Assembly (NCBI RefSeq): GCF_004293625.1
Contig: NZ_CP033040.1
Location: forward strand, 1,550,001 to 1,614,000
Origin: Thiomicrorhabdus indica
GTDB lineage: Bacteria > Pseudomonadota > Gammaproteobacteria > Thiomicrospirales > Thiomicrospiraceae
Length of the DNA: 64,000 nucleotides
Direction: 5' to 3'
Positions 18,174 to 26,799 of the stretch are shown here, in pieces. Below the pieces are notes generated by a model, which was given only the letters and a program-made list of their open reading frames with translations, was not told where the DNA came from and ran no database searches. Every line of letters starts with the position of its first letter. The stretch's first letter is position 1. The position numbers and the translations under genes were made by a program.

Positions 18174-19571
18174 TCAAAAATTTATGTTTTCTTCGCCCGT
18201 TTTACCAAACTCAATCACTCGATTGCGCCCATTTTGTTTCGCGTGATACAGTGCTTGATCGGCTTTATCTAGCAATTCAATTTCACTCTTCACAGTCACT
18301 TGAGGATAACAAATCAAACCTAAACTTACCGTCAGAGGGATTAATTGTTCGCCCTCTTTGAAGACAGTATCTTTAACTTGGTTGCGAATCCTATGAGCTA
18401 TTCTGTTCGCATTATCACAATTCGCACCGTTTAAAATCATGAAAAACTCTTCACCACCGTAACGAACGACAGTGTCACCTTCTCGTAAGATATTCTTTAA
18501 GATACCTGCAATTAAGATAATGGCTCTATCACCAGTCAAATGACCGTAAGTATCATTAACACGTTTAAAATGATCGATATCCACCATAATGACACTAATA
18601 GGAGAACTTTCCCGTTCGGCTTTCGAAAACTCTTCTTTTAAACGCGCCATACCGAATCGACGGTTGTAAACATTAGTCAAACTGTCGTAGGCAGCAAGGC
18701 GCTGAAACTTTGAATGTGTTAAAGCGTTATTAAGTGCCAGTCCAACACTGCGACTGAAAATATCCAAAATCATTCGGCAATGCTCTTGCGAACTAAGACT
18801 ACCACTAGCCGCAACAATCAACCCCAGATGTACGCTTTTAAATTCAATCGGAGCCACTAATACTTCTGATGGAGTAAATTGCGTTAAAACCCCATCTAAC
18901 TGAATATGTTCAGGCAAGTGGATGTGTACAAACTCACCTTTTTCCAAGGCATCTTTTAATACCGCACGTTTGCCTAGTTTTTCAGGTTCAAGAATGCCTT
19001 TATTAGCCACCACTTCTAACTCACCACTTTTCGAAATCAAAATCGCAGCGGCACTAAAGTTTGTCGATTTAATTAACAGCTCAACCGTTTTTTCACTCAA
19101 AGCCTCCACTTCTAAATTCTCAGTCATCACTTGAGTAAACTGATTAAACACTTTTTCTGTTTCATGCGCTTCAATTAAAGCCGTCAACAGCTGATTATAA
19201 GAGCTTGCACTAATTCCTATTTCATCATTTGAGACAACATCTAAATGGCAAACATCTACCTGGCATTTTTCCTTGTAGTCCACAAAATGTTTACCTTCAA
19301 GACCACTGGTCATTTCCTGCATCTTTTTGGAAAGAAGTTTCAGATGTGGCCGCACAACCGTAGAAATCAATAAAAAACTGATTAAACCAACCAACTGGCC
19401 TGCAATTTGAGTCACGACAAAAAACTGCCAATTAAACACTTCGTGCTTAGGAAAACCATACCAAACCAAAAAGGGAGGAAAAGCTAAACCAATCAGAACG
19501 CCTGCCAACTGCATATAAATGAGTTGATCTAGAAAGATGCTCTGAGTTAAACGAGGAATTTTTATCATCAT
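18174..19571 (-). CDS. Diguanylate cyclase with GAF-like sensor
   Basis: 465 residues. Two membrane helices (near 17-38 and 50-72) lead to a HAMP/linker-like segment and a GAF-like domain around 155-285 (TNFSAAAILISKSGELEVVANKG type pattern). The GGDEF domain follows: ALNNALTHSKFQRLAAYDSL, DIDHFKRVNDTYGH and the active-site loop VRYGGEEFF. An RxxD inhibitory site (REGD) lies just before the loop, so product inhibition by c-di-GMP is expected. Nothing suggests an EAL partner in the window. Start: two adjacent ATG codons. Confidence 0.92.
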   Translation of the reverse strand: MMIKIPRLTQSIFLDQLIYMQLAGVLIGLAFPPFLVWYGFPKHEVFNWQFFVVTQIAGQLVGLISFLLISTVVRPHLKLLSKKMQEMTSGLEGKHFVDYKEKCQVDVCHLDVVSNDEIGISASSYNQLLTALIEAHETEKVFNQFTQVMTENLEVEALSEKTVELLIKSTNFSAAAILISKSGELEVVANKGILEPEKLGKRAVLKDALEKGEFVHIHLPEHIQLDGVLTQFTPSEVLVAPIEFKSVHLGLIVAASGSLSSQEHCRMILDIFSRSVGLALNNALTHSKFQRLAAYDSLTNVYNRRFGMARLKEEFSKAERESSPISVIMVDIDHFKRVNDTYGHLTGDRAIILIAGILKNILREGDTVVRYGGEEFFMILNGANCDNANRIAHRIRNQVKDTVFKEGEQLIPLTVSLGLICYPQVTVKSEIELLDKADQALYHAKQNGRNRVIEFGKTGEENINF

Positions 19572-19769
19572 TACGTTTTTCCTTGCTGCCTTTATGGTTA
19601 ACTTCTAATACAAAGGTTGCAGATTTAATCTAATTTATAAACCTATCTAATTATTCATGTTTTCCCTCCTTTAGGGAAAAAACGCGCTAAATTCAGATAA
19701 AAATTTTTTAATTTAAGAATCACTTAACTTAATGATTTGCAATGCAAGTCGTGAAAATCAAGGGCACCT

Positions 19770-19798
19770 CTGACGACCTGAAAGGTTTGTGTTACACT
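19770..19798 (+). promoter_or_regulatory. Putative promoter of the FKBP isomerase gene
   Basis: CTGACG at 19770-19775 and TACACT at 19793-19798 are 17 bases apart, with a TG just upstream of the -10 (extended -10 type). The start codon is at 19835. Confidence 0.45.
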
Positions 19799-19834
19799 TC
19801 GCGCCAGTTTTCAACCACACAATAGGATTTTGAT

Positions 19835-20452
19835 ATGTCTCAAAACTACACAACGACTCCTGATATTGTTAGCTATGGTCTAGGCCGTCAGTTTGGTGAT
19901 CAATTAGGCAGTGATCCGTTTGCAGGAATCAATGCGGATGCAATCGCGCAAGGCTTGCTTGATGCAATGCAAGGTAAAGCAAGCCCGATTGCAGATGAGC
20001 AGTTCCAAAAAGCATTCCAAGAAATTAATGAAATCATGCAAGCCCAAGAAGCAGAAAAAGCAAAAGCTGCCGCAGCAGACGGTGAAGCGTTTTTAGCTGA
20101 AAATGCAGATCGTGATGAAGTAGTGGTTTTGGACTCAGGTCTTCAATATGAAATTATCTCTGAAGGCAATGGCGAAAAACCTGCTGAAGACTCAACAGTT
20201 CAAGTTCACTATCATGGAACTTTAGTGGATGGTTCAGTATTTGATAGCTCTATTGAACGTGGACAACCGGCAGAATTCCCTGTGAATCGTGTGATTGCAG
20301 GTTGGACAGAAGCACTTCAATTAATGCCGGCAGGTTCAAAATGGCGTTTATACATCCCGCAGGAATTAGCCTACGGCGCTCAAGGTTCTGGACGAATCGC
20401 ACCTTACTCTGCGTTGATTTTTGATGTGGAACTCTTGGCAGTGGTTCGCTAA
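19835..20452 (+). CDS. FKBP-type peptidyl-prolyl isomerase
   Basis: 205 residues, an FklB/Mip-type isomerase. The N-terminal 90 residues are the helical dimerisation domain (MSQNYTTTPDIVSYGLGRQF). The FKBP domain starts near 100: VQVHYHGTLVDGSVFDSSIE, FPVNRVIAGWTEALQLMPAG and YIPQELAYGAQGSGRIAPYS, with the expected Tyr, Phe, Val, Ile, Trp and Tyr pocket residues. There is no signal peptide, which argues for a cytoplasmic FklB-like enzyme rather than periplasmic FkpA. Confidence 0.93.
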   Translation: MSQNYTTTPDIVSYGLGRQFGDQLGSDPFAGINADAIAQGLLDAMQGKASPIADEQFQKAFQEINEIMQAQEAEKAKAAAADGEAFLAENADRDEVVVLDSGLQYEIISEGNGEKPAEDSTVQVHYHGTLVDGSVFDSSIERGQPAEFPVNRVIAGWTEALQLMPAGSKWRLYIPQELAYGAQGSGRIAPYSALIFDVELLAVVR

Positions 20453-20472
20453 ACTCAACCAAGAGCTTTCAA

Positions 20473-20574
20473 GGAATTAGAGGTTAGATTTAAAAGCTTC
20501 GAGGTTCAGGGATGAACCGAGAGAGTTATCATGGATGAACTTGCAACCTCTTTTAAATCAAACACTCTAATTCC
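20473..20574. repeat. Large imperfect inverted repeat between convergent genes
   Basis: The left arm 20473-20496 (GGAATTAGAGGTTAGATTTA then AAAG) and the reverse complement of 20550-20574 differ by one indel and about two bases. They enclose 53 bases that include a smaller stem GGTTCAGGGATGAACC. The unit fills the gap between the FKBP gene and the sugar dehydrogenase gene. It may be a terminator structure or a small palindromic repeat element. Confidence 0.6.
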
Positions 20575-20588
20575 GAACTCACTCCCAA

Positions 20589-21746
20589 CTAATTCTTTTC
20601 TTTTTCATGTGTTCTCAATGAATACTCAGCTTGAGTTAAGCGCAAAATTTTCCCGGAATCGGTGCCTACATAAACTCGTCCTTTGTCATCAATAGCTAGA
20701 GAACGAATCCGTTCATTTAGATCCGTTAAAGCACGGTATTCACCGGCCGGTAACATTTGTTGATTAAGGCTAACACGATTTAGATGCCGTAATACCAAAG
20801 CACCCGTTAATAAACTGCCTTGCCACATGGAAAACTCATCACCTGAATAAACCAGTAAATCACTCGGGGCAATTGAGGGAATATAAACATATTCAGGATT
20901 TACCATACCAGCCTTCTGCTTCACGCCAACGGCTTTATCAAATCCATACTCTTGGCCTTGCGAAACAACCGGCCAACCATAGTTTTTCCCTTTTTCAATC
21001 CGGTTAATCTCATCTCCACCTCTTGGTCCATGCTCTATTGCCCATAACACATTACGTTGCATATCAAATACCAACCCCTGTGGATTACGGTGCCCATAAC
21101 TCCAGATTTCCGGTTTAAAGCGAGAATGCCCCACAAAAGGATTGTCATCGGGAACACTGCCATCAAGATTCAAACGAATAATGCTACCAATATGATTTTC
21201 ATTATTCTGAGCTGGCGCACGTAAACCTCGATCTCCCACAGAAAAGAACAGGTGACCTTGATCATCAAATGCAATACGACTGCCGTAATGAATATTTCGG
21301 TGACTCGCTGAATCGGTGACCAGAATCTCTTGCCACTCTTTTAATTGATGATTGACTAGCTTGGCTCGTGCTAAAGTCGTTTTACTGGTATCAAAGTCTT
21401 CTTTACTGTAAGTAAAATACAGCCACCCAGTCTGATCATAATCCGGTGATTTGGCAACATCCAATAAACCACCTTGACTGTGAGCGTGAATTTCTGGCAA
21501 ACCTTCAACCCATTGCACCAAATTCGACGACAAATCGTAGATCCCAAGCTTGCCAGAACGGATTGTAAATAGAATTTCAGTTGGACTCACAAACTCCATT
21601 GACCAAATTACACCAAGATTGTTCGTCAACTGTTCAACCTTTATTTGAACAGGCTCAACTTGAGGTTTTGCTTGTGAGTAAGTCGGCAGCAAAACAAGCA
21701 TAACCAGCAATAAATATTTCTTAATTGAATTCGTGATTCTTAACAT
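20589..21746 (-). CDS. PQQ-dependent aldose sugar dehydrogenase (YliI-like)
   Basis: 385 residues from the ATG at 21746, chosen because AAGGAG lies 6 bases upstream. A signal peptide (KKYLLLVMLVLLPTYSQA) directs it to the periplasm. The rest is a six-bladed propeller of the soluble sugar dehydrogenase type: HSQGGLLDVAKSPDYDQTG, SRIAFDDQGHLFFSVGDRG, YGHRNPQGLVFD and AIEHGPRGGDEINRIEKGKN, with the catalytic His in HSQGG. It oxidises the C1 position of aldoses if PQQ is available. Contains an exact ACCGGCCGGT at 20742 read as Pro-Ala-Gly. Confidence 0.9.
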   Translation of the reverse strand: MLRITNSIKKYLLLVMLVLLPTYSQAKPQVEPVQIKVEQLTNNLGVIWSMEFVSPTEILFTIRSGKLGIYDLSSNLVQWVEGLPEIHAHSQGGLLDVAKSPDYDQTGWLYFTYSKEDFDTSKTTLARAKLVNHQLKEWQEILVTDSASHRNIHYGSRIAFDDQGHLFFSVGDRGLRAPAQNNENHIGSIIRLNLDGSVPDDNPFVGHSRFKPEIWSYGHRNPQGLVFDMQRNVLWAIEHGPRGGDEINRIEKGKNYGWPVVSQGQEYGFDKAVGVKQKAGMVNPEYVYIPSIAPSDLLVYSGDEFSMWQGSLLTGALVLRHLNRVSLNQQMLPAGEYRALTDLNERIRSLAIDDKGRVYVGTDSGKILRLTQAEYSLRTHEKEKN

Positions 21747-21780
21747 CGCTGTCTCCTTATTCATTCTTAACCCAAAGCAT

Positions 21781-21790
21781 ACCGGCCGGT
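21781..21790. repeat. ACCGGCCGGT palindrome next to small ORF
   Basis: Exact copy just beyond the stop codon (21794) of the 25-residue ORF and 35 bases ahead of the sugar dehydrogenase start. Confidence 0.6.
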
Positions 21791-21793
21791 AAA

Positions 21794-21871
21794 CTATCGA
21801 TTACGTGTGAAATAGTAAGCAAACAACGCGATCACAAAAACTGCTAGGATCAAAACTAACGAAAAATCCAT
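21794..21871 (-). CDS. 25-residue single-helix membrane protein
   Basis: Reading the minus strand from ATG at 21871 gives MDFSLVLILAVFVIALFAYY followed by FTRNR and a TAG stop. GGAG lies 5 bases upstream, a good ribosome binding site. The chain is one hydrophobic helix with a basic C-terminal end (TRNR), the build of many bacterial small membrane proteins. The gene sits in the gap between the basic-protein gene and the sugar dehydrogenase gene and is too short for ordinary gene callers. Translation is inferred, not shown. Confidence 0.6.
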   Translation of the reverse strand: MDFSLVLILAVFVIALFAYYFTRNR

Positions 21872-21901
21872 ATAAACTCCAAATCTATAAAACACAAAGA
21901 C

Positions 21902-21928
21902 AAAAAAACCTGCACTAGGCAGGTTTTT
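21902..21928. terminator. Bidirectional Rho-independent terminator
   Basis: AAACCTGC and GCAGGTTT enclose a 5-base loop, with A and T tracts on both sides. Ends the ParA/basic-protein transcript ahead of the small membrane ORF. Confidence 0.85.
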
Positions 21929-21957
21929 GATATTTTACTAAATTCGTTAATTCCTAA

Positions 21958-22278
21958 TTAGTCAGGCCAAACACGGCGTGAAACAAATGCTCTTGGAGCT
22001 TCTTCGTTTGTTTCATCTTTTTTAGCCGCAGGTTTTGTTGCTGTTGTTTTTGCAGGAGCTTTCTTTGCAGGTGCTTTACGAGCAGGTGCCTTGCGAGTGG
22101 TCGTTTTCTTAGCAGCCGGTTTTGCTGTCGTTTTTGTCGTAGCAGCCGCTTTTGGAGCTTGAGCCTGCGGAGCTTCAGTCGCCGCAGGCGCTTTTTCCGC
22201 TGTCGTTTCAGTTGTGTCGTTTCCGTCCTTTGCTCGACGAATACTATTGGCTAATTTAGATCCAGTTGTTGTGCTCAT
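21958..22278 (-). CDS. Basic, Ala/Lys/Pro/Thr-rich disordered protein paired with ParA
   Basis: 106 residues. The middle, about 45-90, is repetitive and basic (KTTTRKAPARKAPAKKAPAK), like histone H1/AlgP-type tails, and should be disordered and bind DNA or another polyanion. The first 20 residues (MSTTTGSKLANSIRRAKDGN) and the last 12 (PRAFVSRRVWPD) are not repetitive. The start overlaps the stop of the ParA gene by 4 bases (ATGA) with a strong GAGGAGG site, so translation is coupled. Short, disordered partners with a conserved C-terminal tryptophan also accompany ParA-type positioning ATPases in other bacteria; this is an inference. Confidence 0.8.
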   Translation of the reverse strand: MSTTTGSKLANSIRRAKDGNDTTETTAEKAPAATEAPQAQAPKAAATTKTTAKPAAKKTTTRKAPARKAPAKKAPAKTTATKPAAKKDETNEEAPRAFVSRRVWPD

Positions 22279-22907
22279 AGCACCTCCTCAATAATACAAT
22301 TAATTTCATCCACAGCCGATTCGCCGCGTTTACCCATACAGTATACACTGGCACCTTCAACCGCAGCATTACGATAAATAGCACGTCGTCGAACACTGGT
22401 CGACAAGGTTGGGATATCAAATTCTTCAAGCGCTTCTTTCATCGCTTTCGACAGAGCGCTTCTTGGTTCTAACTGATTAATCACAATATATGGCTTAAGC
22501 TTGCGATTACGAATTTTGGCATGCTCGATCGAATCTGCCAATCGAATACTAGCCCATAAATCGACCGGCGAAGGTAAAACCGGAATAAGAATGACATCAG
22601 ATACCTGCATAGCAAGTGACATAGTACTGGTTTCAAGCGTTGGAGGACAGTCAATGACAATATAATCATAGTCTTTAGCAAAACGCTCAGCCTCTCGAGC
22701 TAAATTGCCACCTACAGCAATGACCGAAACCGGAAACGGCTTGTCATCCGATGACAAACTAGACCACTGTGCAGCAGAACCCTGAGGGTCGGCATCTATA
22801 ATCAAAACTCGACCTCTCTGGCTCAGACCAGCAGCGAAGTTCATACTTAAGGTTGTTTTTCCAGAGCCACCCTTTTGGTTGGCAATTGAAAATATCTTTG
22901 CAGGCAT
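22275..22907 (-). CDS. ParA/MinD-family ATPase
   Basis: 210 residues from the ATG at 22907 (MPAKIFSIANQKGGSGKTT). The deviant Walker A motif KGGSGKTT carries the signature lysine of this family. Walker A' region LIIDADPQGSAAQW and Walker B region YIVIDCPPTLE follow, with VILIPVLPSPVDLWASIRL downstream. There is no N-terminal helix-turn-helix, as in the small orphan ParA ATPases that position cargo, and no parB or parS is near. It is translationally coupled to the basic disordered protein. Confidence 0.92.
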   Translation of the reverse strand: MPAKIFSIANQKGGSGKTTLSMNFAAGLSQRGRVLIIDADPQGSAAQWSSLSSDDKPFPVSVIAVGGNLAREAERFAKDYDYIVIDCPPTLETSTMSLAMQVSDVILIPVLPSPVDLWASIRLADSIEHAKIRNRKLKPYIVINQLEPRSALSKAMKEALEEFDIPTLSTSVRRRAIYRNAAVEGASVYCMGKRGESAVDEINCIIEEVL

Positions 22908-23059
22908 AGAATGACATCCAACGTTAGTGTTTTGTTCCAAACTCAATGGAATCTTGAAAAGTTGTTTTATATGAAATTTGAGTATTATAAACTCGCCAAA
23001 TAGCTTATGCGAATAATTCCTTAGCCCAACAAAGTCTTGATTTATTGCAGGATTCTAAT

Positions 23060-23596
23060 TTAAGGTTTGGGTTGATCTTCAGAGCCAATACGAGCGACTT
23101 CATGATTACCGTTTCGCACATCTAAAGTGTAAATATTAAAGTTAGTATCCATATCGAAGGTTTGAGCGCGCGTCGCATAATTGGTTGACACACTGCCATG
23201 AGGAGAATGCACGCGATGAAAAACATGAGGCATCCAGCCTAAAATTGCAGAACCTTCAAAGATTTTCTTATCATTATGAAAAATCGCATTAGGTGTCACT
23301 TTAAAATTTTCGACTTTACCATGCTTTTTCGAATACAACTGCACCAATCTCACACCTTCATGCACCACAAGCTTGTCCTCTTGATCGGTATGCATATACC
23401 AATACCAAGTATCATCTCCTTCTATCGTAGGGCTTCGTCCATCTTCTCCATGAATAACTAAATCAATTCCAGATAAATCATTCACCACACCATCTATCTG
23501 AAAAAACGACACATTAGGCGTTTCTCGTAACTTTTTCAGCGGCATAATAAAACATAAATTTTCAATATAAATCTGTTTCAGATTCTCAATGGACAT
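23060..23596 (-). CDS. Cupin-like hypothetical protein
   Basis: 178 residues from the ATG at 23596, preceded by AAGGAAAAG; an open frame runs 23 codons further. WYWYMHTDQEDKLVVHEGVRLVQLY looks like the first cupin motif and EGSAILGWMPHVFHRVHSPHG the second, with several His residues that could bind metal. No substrate can be named. It stands between a ParA pair and a nitroreductase gene on the same strand. Confidence 0.6.
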   Translation of the reverse strand: MSIENLKQIYIENLCFIMPLKKLRETPNVSFFQIDGVVNDLSGIDLVIHGEDGRSPTIEGDDTWYWYMHTDQEDKLVVHEGVRLVQLYSKKHGKVENFKVTPNAIFHNDKKIFEGSAILGWMPHVFHRVHSPHGSVSTNYATRAQTFDMDTNFNIYTLDVRNGNHEVARIGSEDQPKP

Positions 23597-23679
23597 AACT
23601 TTTCCTTTTTTATTTGTAAGAAAATAACTATCGTTATGCCATCGGTATTGCAAAACCAATGCCACAAAGCCTTTTTGGA

Positions 23680-24333
23680 TTAAATATCCGTAAAAATCTC
23701 ACCGGCCGGTAAACGTGACTTTGGTAGGTTTGCATTAAAGTCATCATCGCTACGATAACCTAATGCGACAACAACCGTAGCAGTTACCTTTTTCTCAGCC
23801 AAGCCAAACTCTTGATTCAAAACGTCAAAATCTACACCTTCAATCGGCACAGCATCTATACCAAGTGCGCCAGCCCCCAACAATAAATTGCCGACATTTA
23901 AATACACCTGTTTTTGTGTCCAATTAACCAGTTCCAGCTCATCATTTCGATGCAAATCTGCATAAAACCGGCGAACTTTCATCGCAACGTCCTTACCCTC
24001 TATTTTGGGAAAGCGTCCATCTTCAGCTTCTTGGTTTGTGATGTGCTGTAAATACTCATCTGAAATGTCCGTTTTTGCACAAAACACGACAACCATCGCA
24101 GCCTCTAATATTTTCGGCTCATTTGCGTTGTATGGCGCTTGGGCCGATTTTGCAATGCGTTGTTTGCCTTGCTGAGTAGTGGCAACAATAAAGTGCCAAG
24201 GCTGCGAGTTAATCGACGAAGGACTCAAACGCAGTAGGTCTTTCACTTGCTGAATTTGCTTATCGGAAAACGCTTTATTCACATCAAATTTTTTGGTCGC
24301 ATAACGCTGTTTTGCCGCATCTAAAATATCCAT
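23680..24333 (-). CDS. nfsB: Oxygen-insensitive NAD(P)H nitroreductase (NfsB-like)
   Basis: 217-residue FMN flavoprotein that reduces nitroaromatics or quinones by two electrons. MDILDAAKQRYATKKFD, DLLRLSPSSINSQPWHFIV (FMN phosphate contacts in RLSPSSINSQPW), then GALGIDAVPIEGVDFDVLN and VVVALGYRSDDDFNANLPKS are typical. Length equals E. coli NfsB (217). A good AGGAAG site precedes ATG. The exact ACCGGCCGGT at 23701 encodes Pro-Ala-Gly close to the C-terminus. Confidence 0.93.
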   Translation of the reverse strand: MDILDAAKQRYATKKFDVNKAFSDKQIQQVKDLLRLSPSSINSQPWHFIVATTQQGKQRIAKSAQAPYNANEPKILEAAMVVVFCAKTDISDEYLQHITNQEAEDGRFPKIEGKDVAMKVRRFYADLHRNDELELVNWTQKQVYLNVGNLLLGAGALGIDAVPIEGVDFDVLNQEFGLAEKKVTATVVVALGYRSDDDFNANLPKSRLPAGEIFTDI

Positions 24334-24382
24334 ACAACTTCCTTCTAGAATCTAAATTTTTTCATGCTTAAATTAAGAGAGA

Positions 24383-24871
24383 CTATACTTTGGGACTATT
24401 TTTACCTAACCAGCGATCTAGTTCATTGGCAAAGGTTTGTCGGTCTTTTTGGTTAAGAGCATCTGGCCCACCGGTTTGCACACCACTTGAACGAAGCTTT
24501 TCCATAAAATCCCGCATATTTAGCCGCTGCTTGATATTACTTACGGTATACAGTTGACCGCGTGGGTTAAGCGCTAAAGCACCCTTTTCAATCACTTCAA
24601 ACGCCAATGGAATGTCGGCAGTCACCACCAAATCCCCTAGTTGGCAATGTTGAACAATCCAGTTATCTGCAATATCAAACCCAGCTTCAACTTGACGAAA
24701 CTGGATCTGCGCAACCGCAGGCACTCGCATAAAATGATTCGCAACCAACACCAACGGTATTTTGGTTCTTTGAGAAGCTTTAAACAAAATCTCTTTAATC
24801 ACCACCGGACATGCATCGGCATCTACCCAAATCGTTCTTGCCGATACTTCCTCTCGCTCGGTTTTACTCAT
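24383..24871 (-). CDS. yaiI: YaiI/YqxD (DUF188) family protein
   Basis: 162 residues. The family signatures are present: [47 protein letters not shown] and [20 protein letters not shown]. The fold resembles PIN-type nucleases with conserved acidic residues (DADACP, TADIPLA), but the biochemical role is not established. It lies between nfsB and ybiT on the same strand. Confidence 0.93.
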   Translation of the reverse strand: MSKTEREEVSARTIWVDADACPVVIKEILFKASQRTKIPLVLVANHFMRVPAVAQIQFRQVEAGFDIADNWIVQHCQLGDLVVTADIPLAFEVIEKGALALNPRGQLYTVSNIKQRLNMRDFMEKLRSSGVQTGGPDALNQKDRQTFANELDRWLGKNSPKV

Positions 24872-24909
24872 ACCATAAACCTATAAACTGATTGTATGAC
24901 TCGTCGTGT

Positions 24910-26511
24910 TTAGTCAGCCATTTTTTCTAAATATGACTCATAATCACCGCGATAGTCTTCAATACCATTTTCTGTCATCACCAATAGACGCGTTGCAATC
25001 GAGGAAACAAACTCACGGTCATGCGACACAAAAATAACTGTACCTGGAAAATTTTCAAGTGCGATATTCAAAGATTCAATGGATTCCATATCTAAGTGGT
25101 TGGTCGGCTCATCCATAATCAACACATTTGGCTTTTGTAGCATGAGCTTGCCAAATAACATGCGCCCTTGTTCACCACCAGAAAGTACCTTCACCGATTT
25201 ATCGATTTCTTTTTGCGAGAACAGCATGCGACCTAAAACTCCGCGTATCACTTGCTCATCGTCGCCTTCTTGTTTCCATTGACTCATCCAATCCAACAAA
25301 TTCAAATCTTCTTCGAAATCAGCAGCATGATCCTGAGCGTAATAGCCAATTTTAGTATTTTCAGACCACTTAACCACGCCTGAAGTTAGCTCCGTATCTC
25401 CGACCAAGCACTTCAAAAAAGTCGTTTTACCAACACCGTTTCCACCAATGACAGCTAGACGTTCTTCGGCCTCCAACATCATGCTGAAATCTTTAATGAC
25501 TTCGTTTTCACCATCTTCGTCCGAATAAGTTTTGCCTAGGTTTTCGATTTCTAACGCCAAGCGGAACAGCTTTTTCTCTTGTTCAAAGCGAATAAACGGA
25601 TTGACTCGGCTGGAAGGTTTCACTTCCTCCAATTCGATTTTATCGATCAGTTTTGCGCGAGACGTCGCCTGCTTAGCTTTAGAGGCGTTTGCCGAGAAAC
25701 GACTAACAAACGTTTTCAATTCATTGATTTGAGCTTGTTTCTTAGCATTTTCAGACAAGAGGCGCTCGCGAACTTGCGTTGCAGCCACCATGTATTCATC
25801 ATAGTTTCCTGGATAGACACGCAACTCACCATAATCCAAATCGGCCATATGTGTACAGACCGAGTTCAGAAAGTGACGATCGTGAGAAATAATAATCATC
25901 GTGCTTTTACGTTCATTCAATACCGTTTCCAACCAGCGAATCGTATCGATATCCAAGTTGTTCGTCGGCTCATCCAGCAACAAAATATCTGGATCGGCAA
26001 ATAGCGCTTGCGCTAAAAGTACACGAAGCTTCCAACCTGGAGCCACTTCACTCATCGGTCCAAAGTGTTGCTCAACCGGAATTCCAACCCCCAACAACAA
26101 TTCACCGGCACGTGATTCCGCAGTGTAACCATCCATTTCTGCAAATTGCACCTCTAGATCGGCCACCTTCATGCCATCCTCTTCAGACATTTCCGCTAGG
26201 CCATAAATACGATCACGCTCTTTTTTCACTTCCCACAATTCAGGATCACCCATAATCACAGTGTCTACCACCGTAAACGCTTCATAAGCAAACTGATCCT
26301 GTTTCAATTTACCTAACTTTTCATCGGGATCTAAACTGACTGTGCCGCTCGTCTGCTCAAGGTCTCCACCCAAAATTTTCATCAACGTGGATTTACCGCA
26401 GCCATTCGCACCAATTAAACCATAGCGATTTCCGTCACCAAATTTCACTGAGATATCTTCAAAAAGCGGCTTTTCGCCAAATTGCATCGTGATGTTTGCG
26501 GTCGATAACAC
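24910..26511 (-). CDS. ybiT: ABC-F type ATPase (YbiT-like)
   Basis: A soluble ABC-F ATPase that acts on ribosomes rather than on transport. I start at the GTG at 26511 (AAGGAAC site), giving 533 residues; an earlier ATG adds 38 unrelated residues. Two ATPase cassettes: Walker [10 protein letters not shown] and GGNGVGKTT; signature [12 protein letters not shown] and [12 protein letters not shown]; Walker [13 protein letters not shown] and [12 protein letters not shown]. The inter-domain linker is helical and charged ([20 protein letters not shown]). Length and motifs match E. coli YbiT (530). Confidence 0.93.
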   Translation of the reverse strand: MLSTANITMQFGEKPLFEDISVKFGDGNRYGLIGANGCGKSTLMKILGGDLEQTSGTVSLDPDEKLGKLKQDQFAYEAFTVVDTVIMGDPELWEVKKERDRIYGLAEMSEEDGMKVADLEVQFAEMDGYTAESRAGELLLGVGIPVEQHFGPMSEVAPGWKLRVLLAQALFADPDILLLDEPTNNLDIDTIRWLETVLNERKSTMIIISHDRHFLNSVCTHMADLDYGELRVYPGNYDEYMVAATQVRERLLSENAKKQAQINELKTFVSRFSANASKAKQATSRAKLIDKIELEEVKPSSRVNPFIRFEQEKKLFRLALEIENLGKTYSDEDGENEVIKDFSMMLEAEERLAVIGGNGVGKTTFLKCLVGDTELTSGVVKWSENTKIGYYAQDHAADFEEDLNLLDWMSQWKQEGDDEQVIRGVLGRMLFSQKEIDKSVKVLSGGEQGRMLFGKLMLQKPNVLIMDEPTNHLDMESIESLNIALENFPGTVIFVSHDREFVSSIATRLLVMTENGIEDYRGDYESYLEKMAD

Positions 26512-26799
26512 GTCAAGTTCCTTATAAATTCTTCTTAAATGTTCATGTTTAGAATGGGCGCTATTGTGGCATATTTTGAGATTTAATTGATAAGAGTTCA
26601 TTGATAGACAAGTTTCTGACGACATCCGAATAAAACTTCAAGGCCTCAAAATTCGTTAAACCTTCTAAAACACTGATAATTCAACAATATTGATGAATTC
26701 TAGTTTAAATTTTCTGGTTTCAAGAGTATGCTAGTCGGCTATTTGAAATTTATGCGCTGTATTGCGCTTAGCACTATGAAAGGCATTTAAAGCGCTTCT

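Noticed and set aside
26512-26625. 38-codon N-terminal extension of the YbiT-like protein
   Set aside because: The extension is not family-like; the GTG at 26511 has a ribosome site and gives the usual length.
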